64,000 bases of DNA from positions 2,671,001 to 2,735,000 of the forward strand of contig NZ_CP032548.1 of assembly GCF_003867015.1 (NCBI RefSeq). Direction: 5' to 3'. This DNA is from Tenacibaculum singaporense. Lineage in GTDB: Bacteria; Bacteroidota; Bacteroidia; Flavobacteriales; Flavobacteriaceae. This document shows, piece by piece, positions 15,983 to 23,799 of this stretch (its first letter is position 1; every line of letters starts with the position of its first letter). The notes beneath the pieces were generated by a model. The model was not told where the DNA came from. It was given only the letters and a program-made list of their open reading frames with translations, and made no database searches. A program made the position numbers and the translations under genes.

Positions 15983-16921
15983 TTAATCCCACAAGTTTAT
16001 AAGATAGTTCTGCCAAAAAACATCAAATTCAATAGACGGTAAACCAATCCCTAGCTTCTTTCTGTTTTCGTTATAATAGCTATATTTTTCTGGTAAGATT
16101 TTTTCTGTGTTATATGTTCCATAAAGTTGTGGTCGATCATTGTACAAATGGTATTGATCTACCATCATTGCATAGATACGAGGAGTACATTTTCCTTTGT
16201 GAATAAACTCTTTAATTTTTGGTAAAAAATAGTTTATTCTCATACTATCGTTTGTATGTAACAAGAGAACTTCAACATCTACAACATCACCTTTATAAAA
16301 TTTAGGACCAATAATTTTTTCATTTGGAAATATATTTTTATCAAATAAATCAACTAAAATTTTTTCATTAATTGAATCACTCTGAGCCCACAATTTTTGT
16401 TTATCTTTTCCATCATAATAAGTTCTATAATATTGATCTTCTTCAATAGCCTTAAACAATTTGTTTCGCAAATCCATATCTAAAGATTTAACATGAGAAT
16501 CACTCAAAGAATCAATATCACTCTTGCTAATCTTATATTTTCCAAGCAAGTATTGTAAAGAGGGGTCTCTATGGAGATACATAGAAGAAGTTCCTCCATA
16601 TTCGCTAATTAAACGCTCAACTTCATTTTTAGAAACCTCTTTTCCTGATAAATGCTTAGAAATAACATACCTAGTATATTCTCTAAAACTAAAAGTGTTT
16701 AAAGGTTTGTATTTACTAAATGTTTCATTAAAAACAGAGTAAGCCTCTGAGTATTTTTTTACAGCAAACAAAGAATCCGCTTTTGCTACATTACTATAAT
16801 AAGTAGAGTAGGAATGTTTAAAAGTTTCAAGGCTGTTGTTTTTTTTAACAGCCCCACATGAAACTAATAAAAAAGAGGTAAAAAGCAAAGAAGATAAAGT
16901 TGAAGGTAAATTTAATTTCAT
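15983..16921 (-). CDS. Lipoprotein with DUF6624-like C-terminal region
   Basis: The 312-residue protein has a lipoprotein signal: hydrophobic residues 10-20 and lipobox LVSC near 19-22. Most of it is helical. The C-terminal part, with LLLLHTND, FLPKIKEFIHKGKCTPR and DRPQLYGTY, resembles the DUF6624 family as I recall it. It is the first gene of the RiPP cassette, 24 bases before the first precursor. Its job is unknown; a periplasmic or outer-membrane partner in peptide sensing, trafficking or immunity is a guess from position only. Confidence 0.65.
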   Translation of the reverse strand: MKLNLPSTLSSLLFTSFLLVSCGAVKKNNSLETFKHSYSTYYSNVAKADSLFAVKKYSEAYSVFNETFSKYKPLNTFSFREYTRYVISKHLSGKEVSKNEVERLISEYGGTSSMYLHRDPSLQYLLGKYKISKSDIDSLSDSHVKSLDMDLRNKLFKAIEEDQYYRTYYDGKDKQKLWAQSDSINEKILVDLFDKNIFPNEKIIGPKFYKGDVVDVEVLLLHTNDSMRINYFLPKIKEFIHKGKCTPRIYAMMVDQYHLYNDRPQLYGTYNTEKILPEKYSYYNENRKKLGIGLPSIEFDVFWQNYLINLWD

Positions 16922-16943
16922 TTTTCAATTCTTTTTCATATTG

Positions 16944-16974
16944 CAAGTATATGTAAAACATATAAAACACACAA
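16944..16974 (-). promoter_or_regulatory. Probable promoter of the RiPP cassette
   Basis: On the minus strand, TTG (16972-16974) is followed after 20 bases by TATACTTG (16944-16951), close to the Bacteroidota consensus TTTG-N19-TANNTTTG. It precedes the lipoprotein gene by 22 bases and would drive the whole six-gene cassette. Confidence 0.5.
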
Positions 16975-17035
16975 TTGAAATACAAATTAACTGAACGCTC
17001 CCTAAAATTTTAACATTTATTTTTACATATTCAAA

Positions 17036-17152
17036 CTATATCTTACCACAAGAAAAACACTCATATTCTTCATTATACTTATAAAACTTTTTTATTTCAT
17101 CTACTCTTTTTTGAGCTCTTATATATTGCTGTTCTCTATTTAAACTTTCCAT
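17036..17152 (-). CDS. 38-residue truncated 2TM-like ORF (remnant or mini-protein)
   Basis: The frame starts at 17152 inside the last codons of the preceding 2TM gene and reads MESLNREQQYIRAQKRVDEI, then KKFYKYNEEYECFSCGKI, before TAG. The first 24 residues match the N-terminal amphipathic motif (xxAxKRVxxIKxFY) of the intact paralogues, but both membrane helices are missing and a Cys-x-x-Cys tail replaces them. It is best read as the stump of a fourth 2TM gene cut off at the edge of the RiPP cassette, although a functional small protein is not excluded. Confidence 0.55.
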   Translation of the reverse strand: MESLNREQQYIRAQKRVDEIKKFYKYNEEYECFSCGKI

Positions 17153-17477
17153 TTTCTCTCTTTTTTAGTTCATCTAGATACTCTTGTATTTTGCGTTGTT
17201 CCCAATCTTTATTAAAAAAAATATTGGTTCCAAATACTCCTAACCAATGAAAAAAAACTCCAATCCCCCAAAAAAGCCAAGTAGCATATACACCAAAATT
17301 ACTTATTGCTTTGATAAAAGTTAACTTGTCTTCATTCATCAACCCCATAATAATTACAACTGAAATGAATATATTTACAATTATATACGCTGCTAAATGC
17401 CAATAAAATCCTTTTATTTTTTCTACTCTTTTTTTGGCTAGTAAATATTTATGTTCTTGTGTATAACCTCTTTTCAT
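17136..17477 (-). CDS. 2TM domain membrane protein
   Basis: The 113-residue protein has a basic N-terminus with AKKRVEKIKGFYWHL (14-28), two predicted membrane helices (about 28-47 and 60-82) and the tail FFNKDWEQRKIQEYLDEL. These are the full set of 2TM family landmarks. It is the third of three tandem paralogues after the kinase gene, starting two bases from the previous stop, so the genes form one transcript. 2TM proteins accompany LytTR systems in Flavobacteriia and may modulate the kinase or sense the membrane; this is inference. Confidence 0.85.
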   Translation of the reverse strand: MKRGYTQEHKYLLAKKRVEKIKGFYWHLAAYIIVNIFISVVIIMGLMNEDKLTFIKAISNFGVYATWLFWGIGVFFHWLGVFGTNIFFNKDWEQRKIQEYLDELKKRENGKFK

Positions 17478-17478
17478 A

Positions 17479-17766
17479 TTAGTCTTTTTTATTTAAGTAT
17501 TCCTTTATCTTCTTCTCCTCCCAATCTTTTCCAAGTCCTAAAATGTTAACACCAAAAACTAGCATCCAATGAATAAAAGTCACTAGTACTATTCCTATAA
17601 CAGGAAACCAAAACCAATGATAATAAGGTGAGAATTTTAAATTCACTAAAACAATAATAATCACTGAAATGATATTTACTAAAGCATGAGCATAAAACCC
17701 TTTTACTTGTTTTACTTTCTTTTTAGCCTCTAAATACTTTTTTTCTTCTCTATAATTACCTTCCAT
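17479..17766 (-). CDS. 2TM domain membrane protein
   Basis: The 95-residue paralogue has AKKKVKQVKGFYAHAL at its N-terminus, two helices (about 26-45 and 52-74) and the tail LGKDWEEKKIKEYLNK. The region SPYYHWFWFPVIG is shared with the next paralogue and with the kinase's C-terminal domain (SKFQWFWFPMIG), pointing to a common origin by tandem duplication. Its first 11 bases overlap the upstream 2TM gene. Confidence 0.85.
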   Translation of the reverse strand: MEGNYREEKKYLEAKKKVKQVKGFYAHALVNIISVIIIVLVNLKFSPYYHWFWFPVIGIVLVTFIHWMLVFGVNILGLGKDWEEKKIKEYLNKKD

Positions 17767-18052
17767 TGTTATTGTTTTCTAAAAATTCTTTAATCTTACG
17801 TTCTTCCCAATCTTTTCCTAAGCCTATTTTTTCTATTCCAAAAATGCCCAACCAATGAAAAAAAACTCCAATTAACATTCCTATTATTGGATAATAAAAC
17901 CAATGATAACTTGGCACAAACTTTAAGTTTATAAAAATTAAAACTGGAATGATTAATACAGTGACTATAAGATGAATGTAAAACCCTTTGATTTTCTCTA
18001 CTCTCTTTTTTGCTTTTGCATATTTGTAAGCTGTTGTGTATTCTTTTTCCAT
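17756..18052 (-). CDS. 2TM domain membrane protein
   Basis: The 98-residue protein has AKKRVEKIKGFYIHL (13-27), two helices with SYHWFYYPIIGM between them and the tail LGKDWEERKIKEFLEN. It is the first separate 2TM gene after the kinase gene (five-base gap). It is closest to the 95-residue neighbour. Role as for the other family members: unknown, presumably part of the LytTR signalling unit. Confidence 0.85.
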   Translation of the reverse strand: MEKEYTTAYKYAKAKKRVEKIKGFYIHLIVTVLIIPVLIFINLKFVPSYHWFYYPIIGMLIGVFFHWLGIFGIEKIGLGKDWEERKIKEFLENNNNGR

Positions 18053-18057
18053 CTCAT

Positions 18058-19410
18058 TTATAATTTTTTATCATCATTCATTAACTCCTTAATCTTGCGT
18101 TCTTCCCAATTTTTACCTAAGAATAAATTATAATTATTTACTTCTAAATAATGAAAAATTAATCCTATCCCCCAACCTATCATAGGAAACCAAAACCATT
18201 GAAACTTTGAATATGTTTTGAGGTTTATAAAAATTAAAAAAGGAATAACTATACAATACGAAACTAAGTTTTGATAAAACTCTTTTAGTTTTTCTACCTT
18301 TTCTACTGCTTTTACATAATTACTGTTTTCTAAACTTTTTGTATCCATGATACTATCTTTTATATTAATTAACAGCGGTAAACACACTGTGAATATTTTA
18401 TTATTATTAATTATTTGAATATTTCTATCGGTTATTAAACCGTAACGATCTGCTATATTTCTTAATCCTACTTTTGTACTTTTTCCTATAGCTTCTTTCG
18501 GATTAACGTTGTTTTGAATCTTTAAAAAACCTTCTTCTTCAAAAATGTTTATTTCTAAGGGTTTATTTGAAGAAACTACATTGTGTTTTACTGCATTTTC
18601 TAATAATAATTGAAGAGATAGAGGAACTATTTTTAAATCTGAATTACTTACTTCTTCTGGAATATTAAATTGAATAGCTTCTTCAAAACGCATTTGTAAT
18701 AACTCCATATACGTCTTAGCAAATTGTAATTCTTCTTGTATAGGCACCAATTCTTTATTACGTTGTTCTAGTACATATCTATACACTTTAGATAACTTTG
18801 TTGTAAACTTCTCTGCTTGTTTTGGATTTTCGCTAATTAAAGAGGTTAGTACATTTAAACTATTAAACAAAAAATGTGGGTCTATTTGATTCTTTAATGT
18901 TTCAAATTTTGCTGTTTCTGTTTTAGCTACTATTTCATGCTGTGTTGTTTCTTGTTTTACCGATGCTTTCCAGTTTACCATAAAATCTTTGGCATGAAAA
19001 AAAACGGCTATCGCTAACGATAATATGATTGCAAATAAATGCATCCATAAAAATCGTCCATTAAAGAAGTTATCTATATTATTATTAAAAATTACAAAGT
19101 ACTGTACGTAATGGATTAATAATACAGCTACAGTTGTATAGCTTATTGTTGCTATGATTCCTGCCCAAACTCTTTGATTGGTTTGCAAAACCCAATCCCA
19201 CTTTTTACTTAAATAACCATTAATAATTCCATTACCTAACCCCAGAACAAAAGAATACATTCCTGAAAACAAAAACACTAATCCAGCTTCTTTTAATGTA
19301 AAAGCCTGATTTATTATAGTAAAAACAACACCAAAAATAATTGTAAGCTTTAAGCAAATCCAAATATCATTCTTCAAACTATTAAATGTTTTTTTTACTG
19401 GTGTTTTCAT
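18058..19410 (-). CDS. LytS-type sensor histidine kinase fused to a C-terminal 2TM domain
   Basis: The 450-residue protein has four N-terminal helices (about 18-140), then a His_kinase domain with DPHFLFNSLN (178-187; phospho-accepting His179) and an ATPase N-box LLENAVKHN (269-277). After the ATPase core, residues 355-450 form a 2TM domain (VEKVEKLKEFY, two helices, LGKNWEERKIKELMN). An in-frame ATG at codon 355 (SIMDTKS) could also allow the 2TM part to be made separately. It heads the operon of three 2TM genes; its likely partner is the LytTR regulator at 11994-12749. Confidence 0.87.
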   Translation of the reverse strand: MKTPVKKTFNSLKNDIWICLKLTIIFGVVFTIINQAFTLKEAGLVFLFSGMYSFVLGLGNGIINGYLSKKWDWVLQTNQRVWAGIIATISYTTVAVLLIHYVQYFVIFNNNIDNFFNGRFLWMHLFAIILSLAIAVFFHAKDFMVNWKASVKQETTQHEIVAKTETAKFETLKNQIDPHFLFNSLNVLTSLISENPKQAEKFTTKLSKVYRYVLEQRNKELVPIQEELQFAKTYMELLQMRFEEAIQFNIPEEVSNSDLKIVPLSLQLLLENAVKHNVVSSNKPLEINIFEEEGFLKIQNNVNPKEAIGKSTKVGLRNIADRYGLITDRNIQIINNNKIFTVCLPLLINIKDSIMDTKSLENSNYVKAVEKVEKLKEFYQNLVSYCIVIPFLIFINLKTYSKFQWFWFPMIGWGIGLIFHYLEVNNYNLFLGKNWEERKIKELMNDDKKL

Positions 19411-19450
19411 TCTTTATGCTTATTATATTTAAAGGTTTACCCTCTTCATT

Positions 19451-19867
19451 CTAAAATTTAATATCGAAAGATACATTTTTATCTTTAACCAAAAACTTTG
19501 CTTCGTCAAACACAGGCGGTCCAAAACGTGATAATTTATTGTTTGATACTCCATAGTCTTCTATTGGCATTCCATTAGGTTCAAAATCCATCTTATTATT
19601 ATTGTTTGCGTCATGAAAACAAATAATAGCATATTCTCCTTCTGATACTTTTTCAAAAATTACAGTACTTTTTCCCTTTATTATTACTGATTCTTTTGCC
19701 TGTAGTGGTTCTTTTCTAAAGTTCTCTTTAGTATATAAGGCAAATTTTATTTTTCCTTTATCTGAAGTGACATTTACAACTGTCGTTGCAATTGTTTTGT
19801 CTTGAGCTGAAATTGTTTCAATTGTAAACAAGACGACTGTAATAACAATATGGATTACAAGTTTCAT
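19451..19867 (-). CDS. DUF2141 domain protein, secreted
   Basis: The 138-residue protein has a signal peptide (cleavage near ISAQ, residue 21). The body matches DUF2141 as I know it: a beta-sandwich with EGEYAIICFHDANNNNKMDF, a calcium-binding-like acidic loop, and NGMPIEDYGVSNN. The family is periplasmic and uncharacterised. It lies 40 bases upstream of the kinase gene on the same strand and may be co-expressed with it. Confidence 0.8.
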   Translation of the reverse strand: MKLVIHIVITVVLFTIETISAQDKTIATTVVNVTSDKGKIKFALYTKENFRKEPLQAKESVIIKGKSTVIFEKVSEGEYAIICFHDANNNNKMDFEPNGMPIEDYGVSNNKLSRFGPPVFDEAKFLVKDKNVSFDIKF

Positions 19868-19977
19868 TTTATTTATTTTTTATAGTTAATTATGACACAA
19901 ATATTCATAAGATGCTTTATCTCTAAAATAAAAACACACTGAATTGTATTATTTTTAGGATGAGTTGTAACAATTTG

Positions 19978-19985
19978 TATTTTTG
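19978..19985 (+). promoter_or_regulatory. -7 promoter element for ECF sigma gene
   Basis: TATTTTTG fits TANNTTTG exactly and lies 34 bases before the GTG start of the sigma-factor gene. No clear -33 partner is seen. Confidence 0.45.
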
Positions 19986-20019
19986 AGCTACTTATAACAT
20001 AACAACTCTACTAAACTTA

Positions 20020-20514
20020 GTGAAAAAAGAATTAGAAAATAGATTTTTAACTGATTTCGAAGCCAATCAAAACATTGTGCATAAGGTATGTAGGATTTAT
20101 ACAACCAATCAAAATGCACATAACGATTTGTTTCAAGAAATCACCATTCAGTTATGGAAAAACTATGGTAAGTTTAGAGGAGATGCAAAATTTAGTACTT
20201 GGATGTATCGAGTAGCATTAAATACTGCTATTTCTTTATATAGAAAATCAACAAGAAGTATAAAAACACAAGACTTTACAGACTATTCTTTTAAAATTAA
20301 AGCAGAAGAATATGACGACACTGAAGAAATACAATTAAAAGCCTTATATGGTGCTATTCGTAAACTAAATGATATTGATAAAGCGCTAATTTTTTTATAC
20401 CTAGAAGACAAGCCCTATAAAGAAATTTCTGAAACCTTAGGTATTAGTCAAGTAAATGCTCGAGTTAAAATGAACAGAGCAAAAGATAAATTAAAAAAGA
20501 TATTAAACCCATAA
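20020..20514 (+). CDS. ECF-type RNA polymerase sigma factor
   Basis: The 164-residue protein starts at GTG. Region 2 (about 15-80) has AHNDLFQEITIQLWKNYGKF and FSTWMYRVALNTA; region 4 (about 105-160) has a helix-turn-helix with YKEISETLGISQVNARVKMNRAKDKL. This is a typical group IV sigma factor. The next gene, five bases downstream, encodes a small membrane protein that is likely its regulator. The target regulon cannot be inferred. Confidence 0.88.
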   Translation: MKKELENRFLTDFEANQNIVHKVCRIYTTNQNAHNDLFQEITIQLWKNYGKFRGDAKFSTWMYRVALNTAISLYRKSTRSIKTQDFTDYSFKIKAEEYDDTEEIQLKALYGAIRKLNDIDKALIFLYLEDKPYKEISETLGISQVNARVKMNRAKDKLKKILNP

Positions 20515-20519
20515 TTTAA

Positions 20520-21128
20520 ATGGATTTAGATAAATATAAAAAAGCTTGGGGAAACCAGTCTGAAGAAACAAATAAAGTTTCTAAAATCGACATTTATAGA
20601 ATGGCGCATTCCAAGTCATCATCAATAGTAAAGTGGATTTTTATTATTGGAATTTTAGAGTTTATTTTCTTGAATTCTTTCTATTTTATTTTTGACATGG
20701 AAGAAGCTTATGAGGAATATAAAAAACTTGGGTTATATAACTTTATGATTTATTCTCAATTTATCATATACCCTGTACTACTCTATTTCTTGATTAAATT
20801 TTACCTTAATTATAAAAGCATTTCTGTTGTAGACTCTACTAAAACTTTAATGACAAAAATTATTAAAACAAGAAAAACTGTAAAGTACTACGTTATATTT
20901 AACTTGTTATATGTATTTACTTTTGGAATTATAGTTGCAATTGCATCACTAAAAGCTCATCCAGAATTTAATTCTCAGCAAGTTTTAATTTCAATAATTG
21001 TTACTGTAATAACATTAATAATTATGCTTGTAATTATATGGTGCTTTTATCAACTTTTATATGGTATTTTACTTAGAAAGCTTAACAAAAACTACAAAGA
21101 ATTAGCTAAACTTGAAGAATTAAACTAA
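20520..21128 (+). CDS. Membrane protein, probable anti-sigma partner of the ECF factor
   Basis: The 202-residue protein begins MDLDKYKKAWGNQ, the short soluble DxxKxxWxxQ start that I associate with membrane proteins downstream of ECF factors in Bacteroidota. It then has four predicted helices (about 37-58, 75-97, 120-143, 151-178). It has no zinc-binding anti-sigma motif. It lies five bases from the sigma gene and ends at a bidirectional terminator. The anti-sigma role is inferred from position and topology only. Confidence 0.65.
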   Translation: MDLDKYKKAWGNQSEETNKVSKIDIYRMAHSKSSSIVKWIFIIGILEFIFLNSFYFIFDMEEAYEEYKKLGLYNFMIYSQFIIYPVLLYFLIKFYLNYKSISVVDSTKTLMTKIIKTRKTVKYYVIFNLLYVFTFGIIVAIASLKAHPEFNSQQVLISIIVTVITLIIMLVIIWCFYQLLYGILLRKLNKNYKELAKLEELN

Positions 21129-21160
21129 AAAAAGCGGTTGTAAAAACAACCGCTTTTTTT
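21127..21160. terminator. Bidirectional intrinsic terminator
   Basis: AAAAAAAGCGGTTG / CAACCGCTTTTTTT with a six-base loop: a perfect 14-bp stem with A- and T-runs on both sides, placed between the convergent anti-sigma and threonine aldolase genes. Confidence 0.9.
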
Positions 21161-21169
21161 AGTTTATAT

Positions 21170-22189
21170 TTAAAATGATTTCAGTTCTTGTAATAATTTT
21201 TCATGCATCTCATTTGTATAATCTAAATGAGTTACTATTCGTATTTTTCCTTCCCCCATAGATATTAACAAAATACCTTTATCTGCCATCTTTTTCATAA
21301 AATCATCTGGATTTATAGAATCTTCTACATAAAAAATAACAATATTCGTTTCTATAGGTTCCACCTTCTTCACATACGAACAACTTTCTAATACCTTACC
21401 TATTTCTTTTGCTTTTTGATGATCTTCTGCTAAACGCTCTACTTGATTATCCAGAGCATAAATCCCAGCAGCTGCTAAAAAACCAGCTTGTCTCATTCCT
21501 CCACCAAACAACTTTCGTACACGTAATGCCTTTTCCATATGAGCTTTGCTACCTACCAAAACAGAACCTACTGGAGCACCTAGCCCTTTTGATAAACAGA
21601 TTGAAATGGTATCAAATAATTCTCCATATTGCTTAGGAATTTCATATTTCTCTACCAATGCGTTAAATAAACGTGCTCCATCCAAATGATATGCTAAATC
21701 ATTAGCTTTAACTACTTTTTGAATCTTTTGTAATTCTTCAAAATCCCAACAAGCACCACCACCTTTATTCGTTGTATTTTCAACACAAACTAATCTACTA
21801 TATGGTGTATGAATATCATTTCTTCCTCCTACCACACTTGCTAACTGATTCGCTGTAAACATTCCTCTATCTCCATCAATTAAACAAGAAGTAACTCCTG
21901 CATTAAACGCAGCTCCTCCACCTTCATAGTTATATACATGCGCCCATTTATCGCAAAACATTCTGTCTCCTGGTTGTGTGTGAATCTTTATCGCTGTTTG
22001 GTTTGCCATGGTTCCCGAAGGAAAAAATAACGCAGCTTCCATTCCAAACAGATCCGCTACTTTTTCTTGTAACAAATTCACTGTCGGATCTGCTTTAAAA
22101 ACATCATCTCCTACCTTAGCACTCATCATTGCTTCCAACATTCCTTGAGTTGGCTTAGTTACAGTATCACTTATTAAGTTTATTTCCAT
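21170..22189 (-). CDS. ltaE: Low-specificity L-threonine aldolase
   Basis: The 339-residue PLP enzyme of the beta-eliminating lyase family has [13 protein letters not shown] at its N-terminus, [20 protein letters not shown] (PLP-contacting Asp) and [14 protein letters not shown], where the lysine in LSKGLG forms the internal aldimine. It splits L-threonine or allo-threonine into glycine and acetaldehyde. Length is normal. It is divergent from prfB with only 36 bases between the starts. Confidence 0.9.
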   Translation of the reverse strand: MEINLISDTVTKPTQGMLEAMMSAKVGDDVFKADPTVNLLQEKVADLFGMEAALFFPSGTMANQTAIKIHTQPGDRMFCDKWAHVYNYEGGGAAFNAGVTSCLIDGDRGMFTANQLASVVGGRNDIHTPYSRLVCVENTTNKGGGACWDFEELQKIQKVVKANDLAYHLDGARLFNALVEKYEIPKQYGELFDTISICLSKGLGAPVGSVLVGSKAHMEKALRVRKLFGGGMRQAGFLAAAGIYALDNQVERLAEDHQKAKEIGKVLESCSYVKKVEPIETNIVIFYVEDSINPDDFMKKMADKGILLISMGEGKIRIVTHLDYTNEMHEKLLQELKSF

Positions 22190-22212
22190 TTCTAACTACG
22201 ATTTTTAAAATG

Positions 22213-22220
22213 TATTTTTG
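22213..22220 (+). promoter_or_regulatory. -7 promoter element immediately before prfB
   Basis: TATTTTTG ends five bases before the prfB ATG. Bacteroidota transcripts start about 5-8 bases after this box, so the mRNA would be leaderless or nearly so. Confidence 0.55.
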
Positions 22221-22225
22221 CATCT

Positions 22226-23320
22226 ATGATTACACACGAACAGCTTAAAAATATCGCTGAACGAATTGGCAAGTTAAAAGGATATTTAGAAATTGACAAG
22301 AAGTTAATTGAAATTTCAAATGAAGAAGAAAAAACAGCAAATCCTGATTTTTGGAACAATCCGAAGGAAGCAGAAGCTGTAATGAAATCTCTTCGATTTA
22401 AAAAGAAATGGGTAGAAGATTACAATACTGTTGTAGCTATGAATGACGATTTAACTGTACTCTTTGACTTTTATAAAGAAGGTGATGTTGATGAAAACGA
22501 AGTCGAAGAACAATTTAATAAAGCCGCTACTTTTTTAGAAGATATTGAATTTAAAAACATGCTTTCAGAAGAAGGTGATAGTTTAAGTGCAACAATACAA
22601 ATTACAGCAGGTGCAGGTGGAACTGAAAGTTGTGACTGGACAGAAATGTTAACTCGAATGTACACTATGTGGGCAGAAAAACAAGGCTATAAAATAAAGA
22701 CCTTAAACTACCAAGAAGGCGATGTTGCTGGTATTAAAACGGTTACTTTAGAATTTGAAGGAGATTATGCCTTTGGGTGGTTAAAAGGTGAAAATGGGGT
22801 CCACCGTTTGGTACGTATTTCTCCTTTTGATAGTAATGCAAAACGCCATACTTCATTTGCCTCTGTATATGTGTACCCTGTAGCCGATGATTCTATCGAG
22901 ATTGAAGTAAACCCTGCTGATATTGAAATAACAACAGCACGCTCAAGTGGTGCTGGAGGACAAAATGTAAACAAAGTTGAAACAAAAGTTCAATTAGTAC
23001 ACAAACCTACCGGAATTCAAATTCAGTGTTCTAACTCACGTTCGCAGCACGATAATAGGGCTACTGCAATGCAAATGTTAAAGTCCCAACTATACGAAAT
23101 TGAACTTCAAAAACGTTTAGCTGCTCGAGATGAAATTGAAGCAAATAAGATGAAGAACGAATGGGGAAGTCAAATTCGAAACTATGTAATGCATCCATAT
23201 AAACTGGTAAAAGATGTCCGTACTTCTCATGAAACAGGAAATGTTGATGCTGTTATGGATGGAAATATCAATCCGTTTTTAAAAGCCTATTTAATGATGA
23301 TGGGGCAAAAAGAAGATTAA
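22226..23320 (+). CDS. prfB: Peptide chain release factor 2
   Basis: The 364-residue protein has the SPF anticodon-like tripeptide (199-201), which selects UGA/UAA codons and separates RF2 from RF1, and the GGQ motif (244-246) that triggers peptidyl-tRNA hydrolysis. The frame is continuous: at the GYL position (19-21), where many bacteria have an in-frame UGA and a programmed +1 frameshift, this gene reads GYLEIDKK without a stop. Autoregulation by frameshifting is therefore absent. A near-leaderless mRNA is likely. Confidence 0.95.
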   Translation: MITHEQLKNIAERIGKLKGYLEIDKKLIEISNEEEKTANPDFWNNPKEAEAVMKSLRFKKKWVEDYNTVVAMNDDLTVLFDFYKEGDVDENEVEEQFNKAATFLEDIEFKNMLSEEGDSLSATIQITAGAGGTESCDWTEMLTRMYTMWAEKQGYKIKTLNYQEGDVAGIKTVTLEFEGDYAFGWLKGENGVHRLVRISPFDSNAKRHTSFASVYVYPVADDSIEIEVNPADIEITTARSSGAGGQNVNKVETKVQLVHKPTGIQIQCSNSRSQHDNRATAMQMLKSQLYEIELQKRLAARDEIEANKMKNEWGSQIRNYVMHPYKLVKDVRTSHETGNVDAVMDGNINPFLKAYLMMMGQKED

Positions 23321-23339
23321 TACAATAAAACTCTTAATA

Positions 23340-23681
23340 ATGATTAAAATATACCACAATCCACGTTGTTCTAAATCAAGACAAGGTTTAGAAATTATAG
23401 AAAACTCTGGTAAAGAGTTTGAAACTGTAAAGTATTTAGAAAGTATTCCTTCTACTGAAGAGTTAAAAGAAATTATCAGTTTATTAGATATTTCTCCAAT
23501 CGACTTAGTTCGTAAAAATGAAAAAATTTGGAAAGATGAATATAAAGGAAAAGAACTATCAGATGCTGAAATCATTAAAGCTATGGTTGACAATCCTAAA
23601 TTAATAGAACGACCAATTGTTATCAATGGTAATAAAGCAGTGATTGGTCGTCCGCCAGAAACTATTAAAGAAATTATTTAA
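23340..23681 (+). CDS. arsC: ArsC/Spx-family arsenate reductase-like protein
   Basis: The 113-residue thioredoxin-fold protein has the catalytic segment YHNPRCSKSRQ (Cys9) and the C-terminal arginine loop RPIVINGNKAVIGRPPE, as in glutaredoxin-dependent arsenate reductases. Without an ars operon the physiological substrate is uncertain, and an Spx-like or general reductase role is possible. It starts 19 bases after prfB and ends at an intrinsic terminator, so it is probably co-transcribed with prfB. Confidence 0.85.
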   Translation: MIKIYHNPRCSKSRQGLEIIENSGKEFETVKYLESIPSTEELKEIISLLDISPIDLVRKNEKIWKDEYKGKELSDAEIIKAMVDNPKLIERPIVINGNKAVIGRPPETIKEII

Positions 23682-23687
23682 CTACTT

Positions 23688-23717
23688 AAAAGCTCTCAAA
23701 AATTTGGGAGCTTTTTT
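23688..23717 (+). terminator. Intrinsic terminator after arsC
   Basis: Stem AAAAGCTCTCAAA / TTTGGGAGCTTTT (one G-T pair) followed by a T-run. An almost identical hairpin closes the next gene. Confidence 0.85.
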
Positions 23718-23799
23718 ATTTTAACACAATTTAAATAACTAATTCTTTAGTTTATTAATAATTCACCGTAAATTGCCTACAAATTAAAATTCATATACT

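Noticed and set aside
13275..16938. Short near-direct repeat TTTTTCAATT..CTTTTT at 13276 and 16921, close to both ends of the RiPP cassette, as a possible insertion-site duplication.
   Set aside because: Ten exact bases of low-complexity AT-rich sequence are expected by chance, and the second copy touches a start codon; there is no integrase or transposase nearby.
23291..23626. 111-codon minus-strand frame over arsC.
   Set aside because: arsC on the plus strand has its full catalytic motifs; the minus frame is a by-product.
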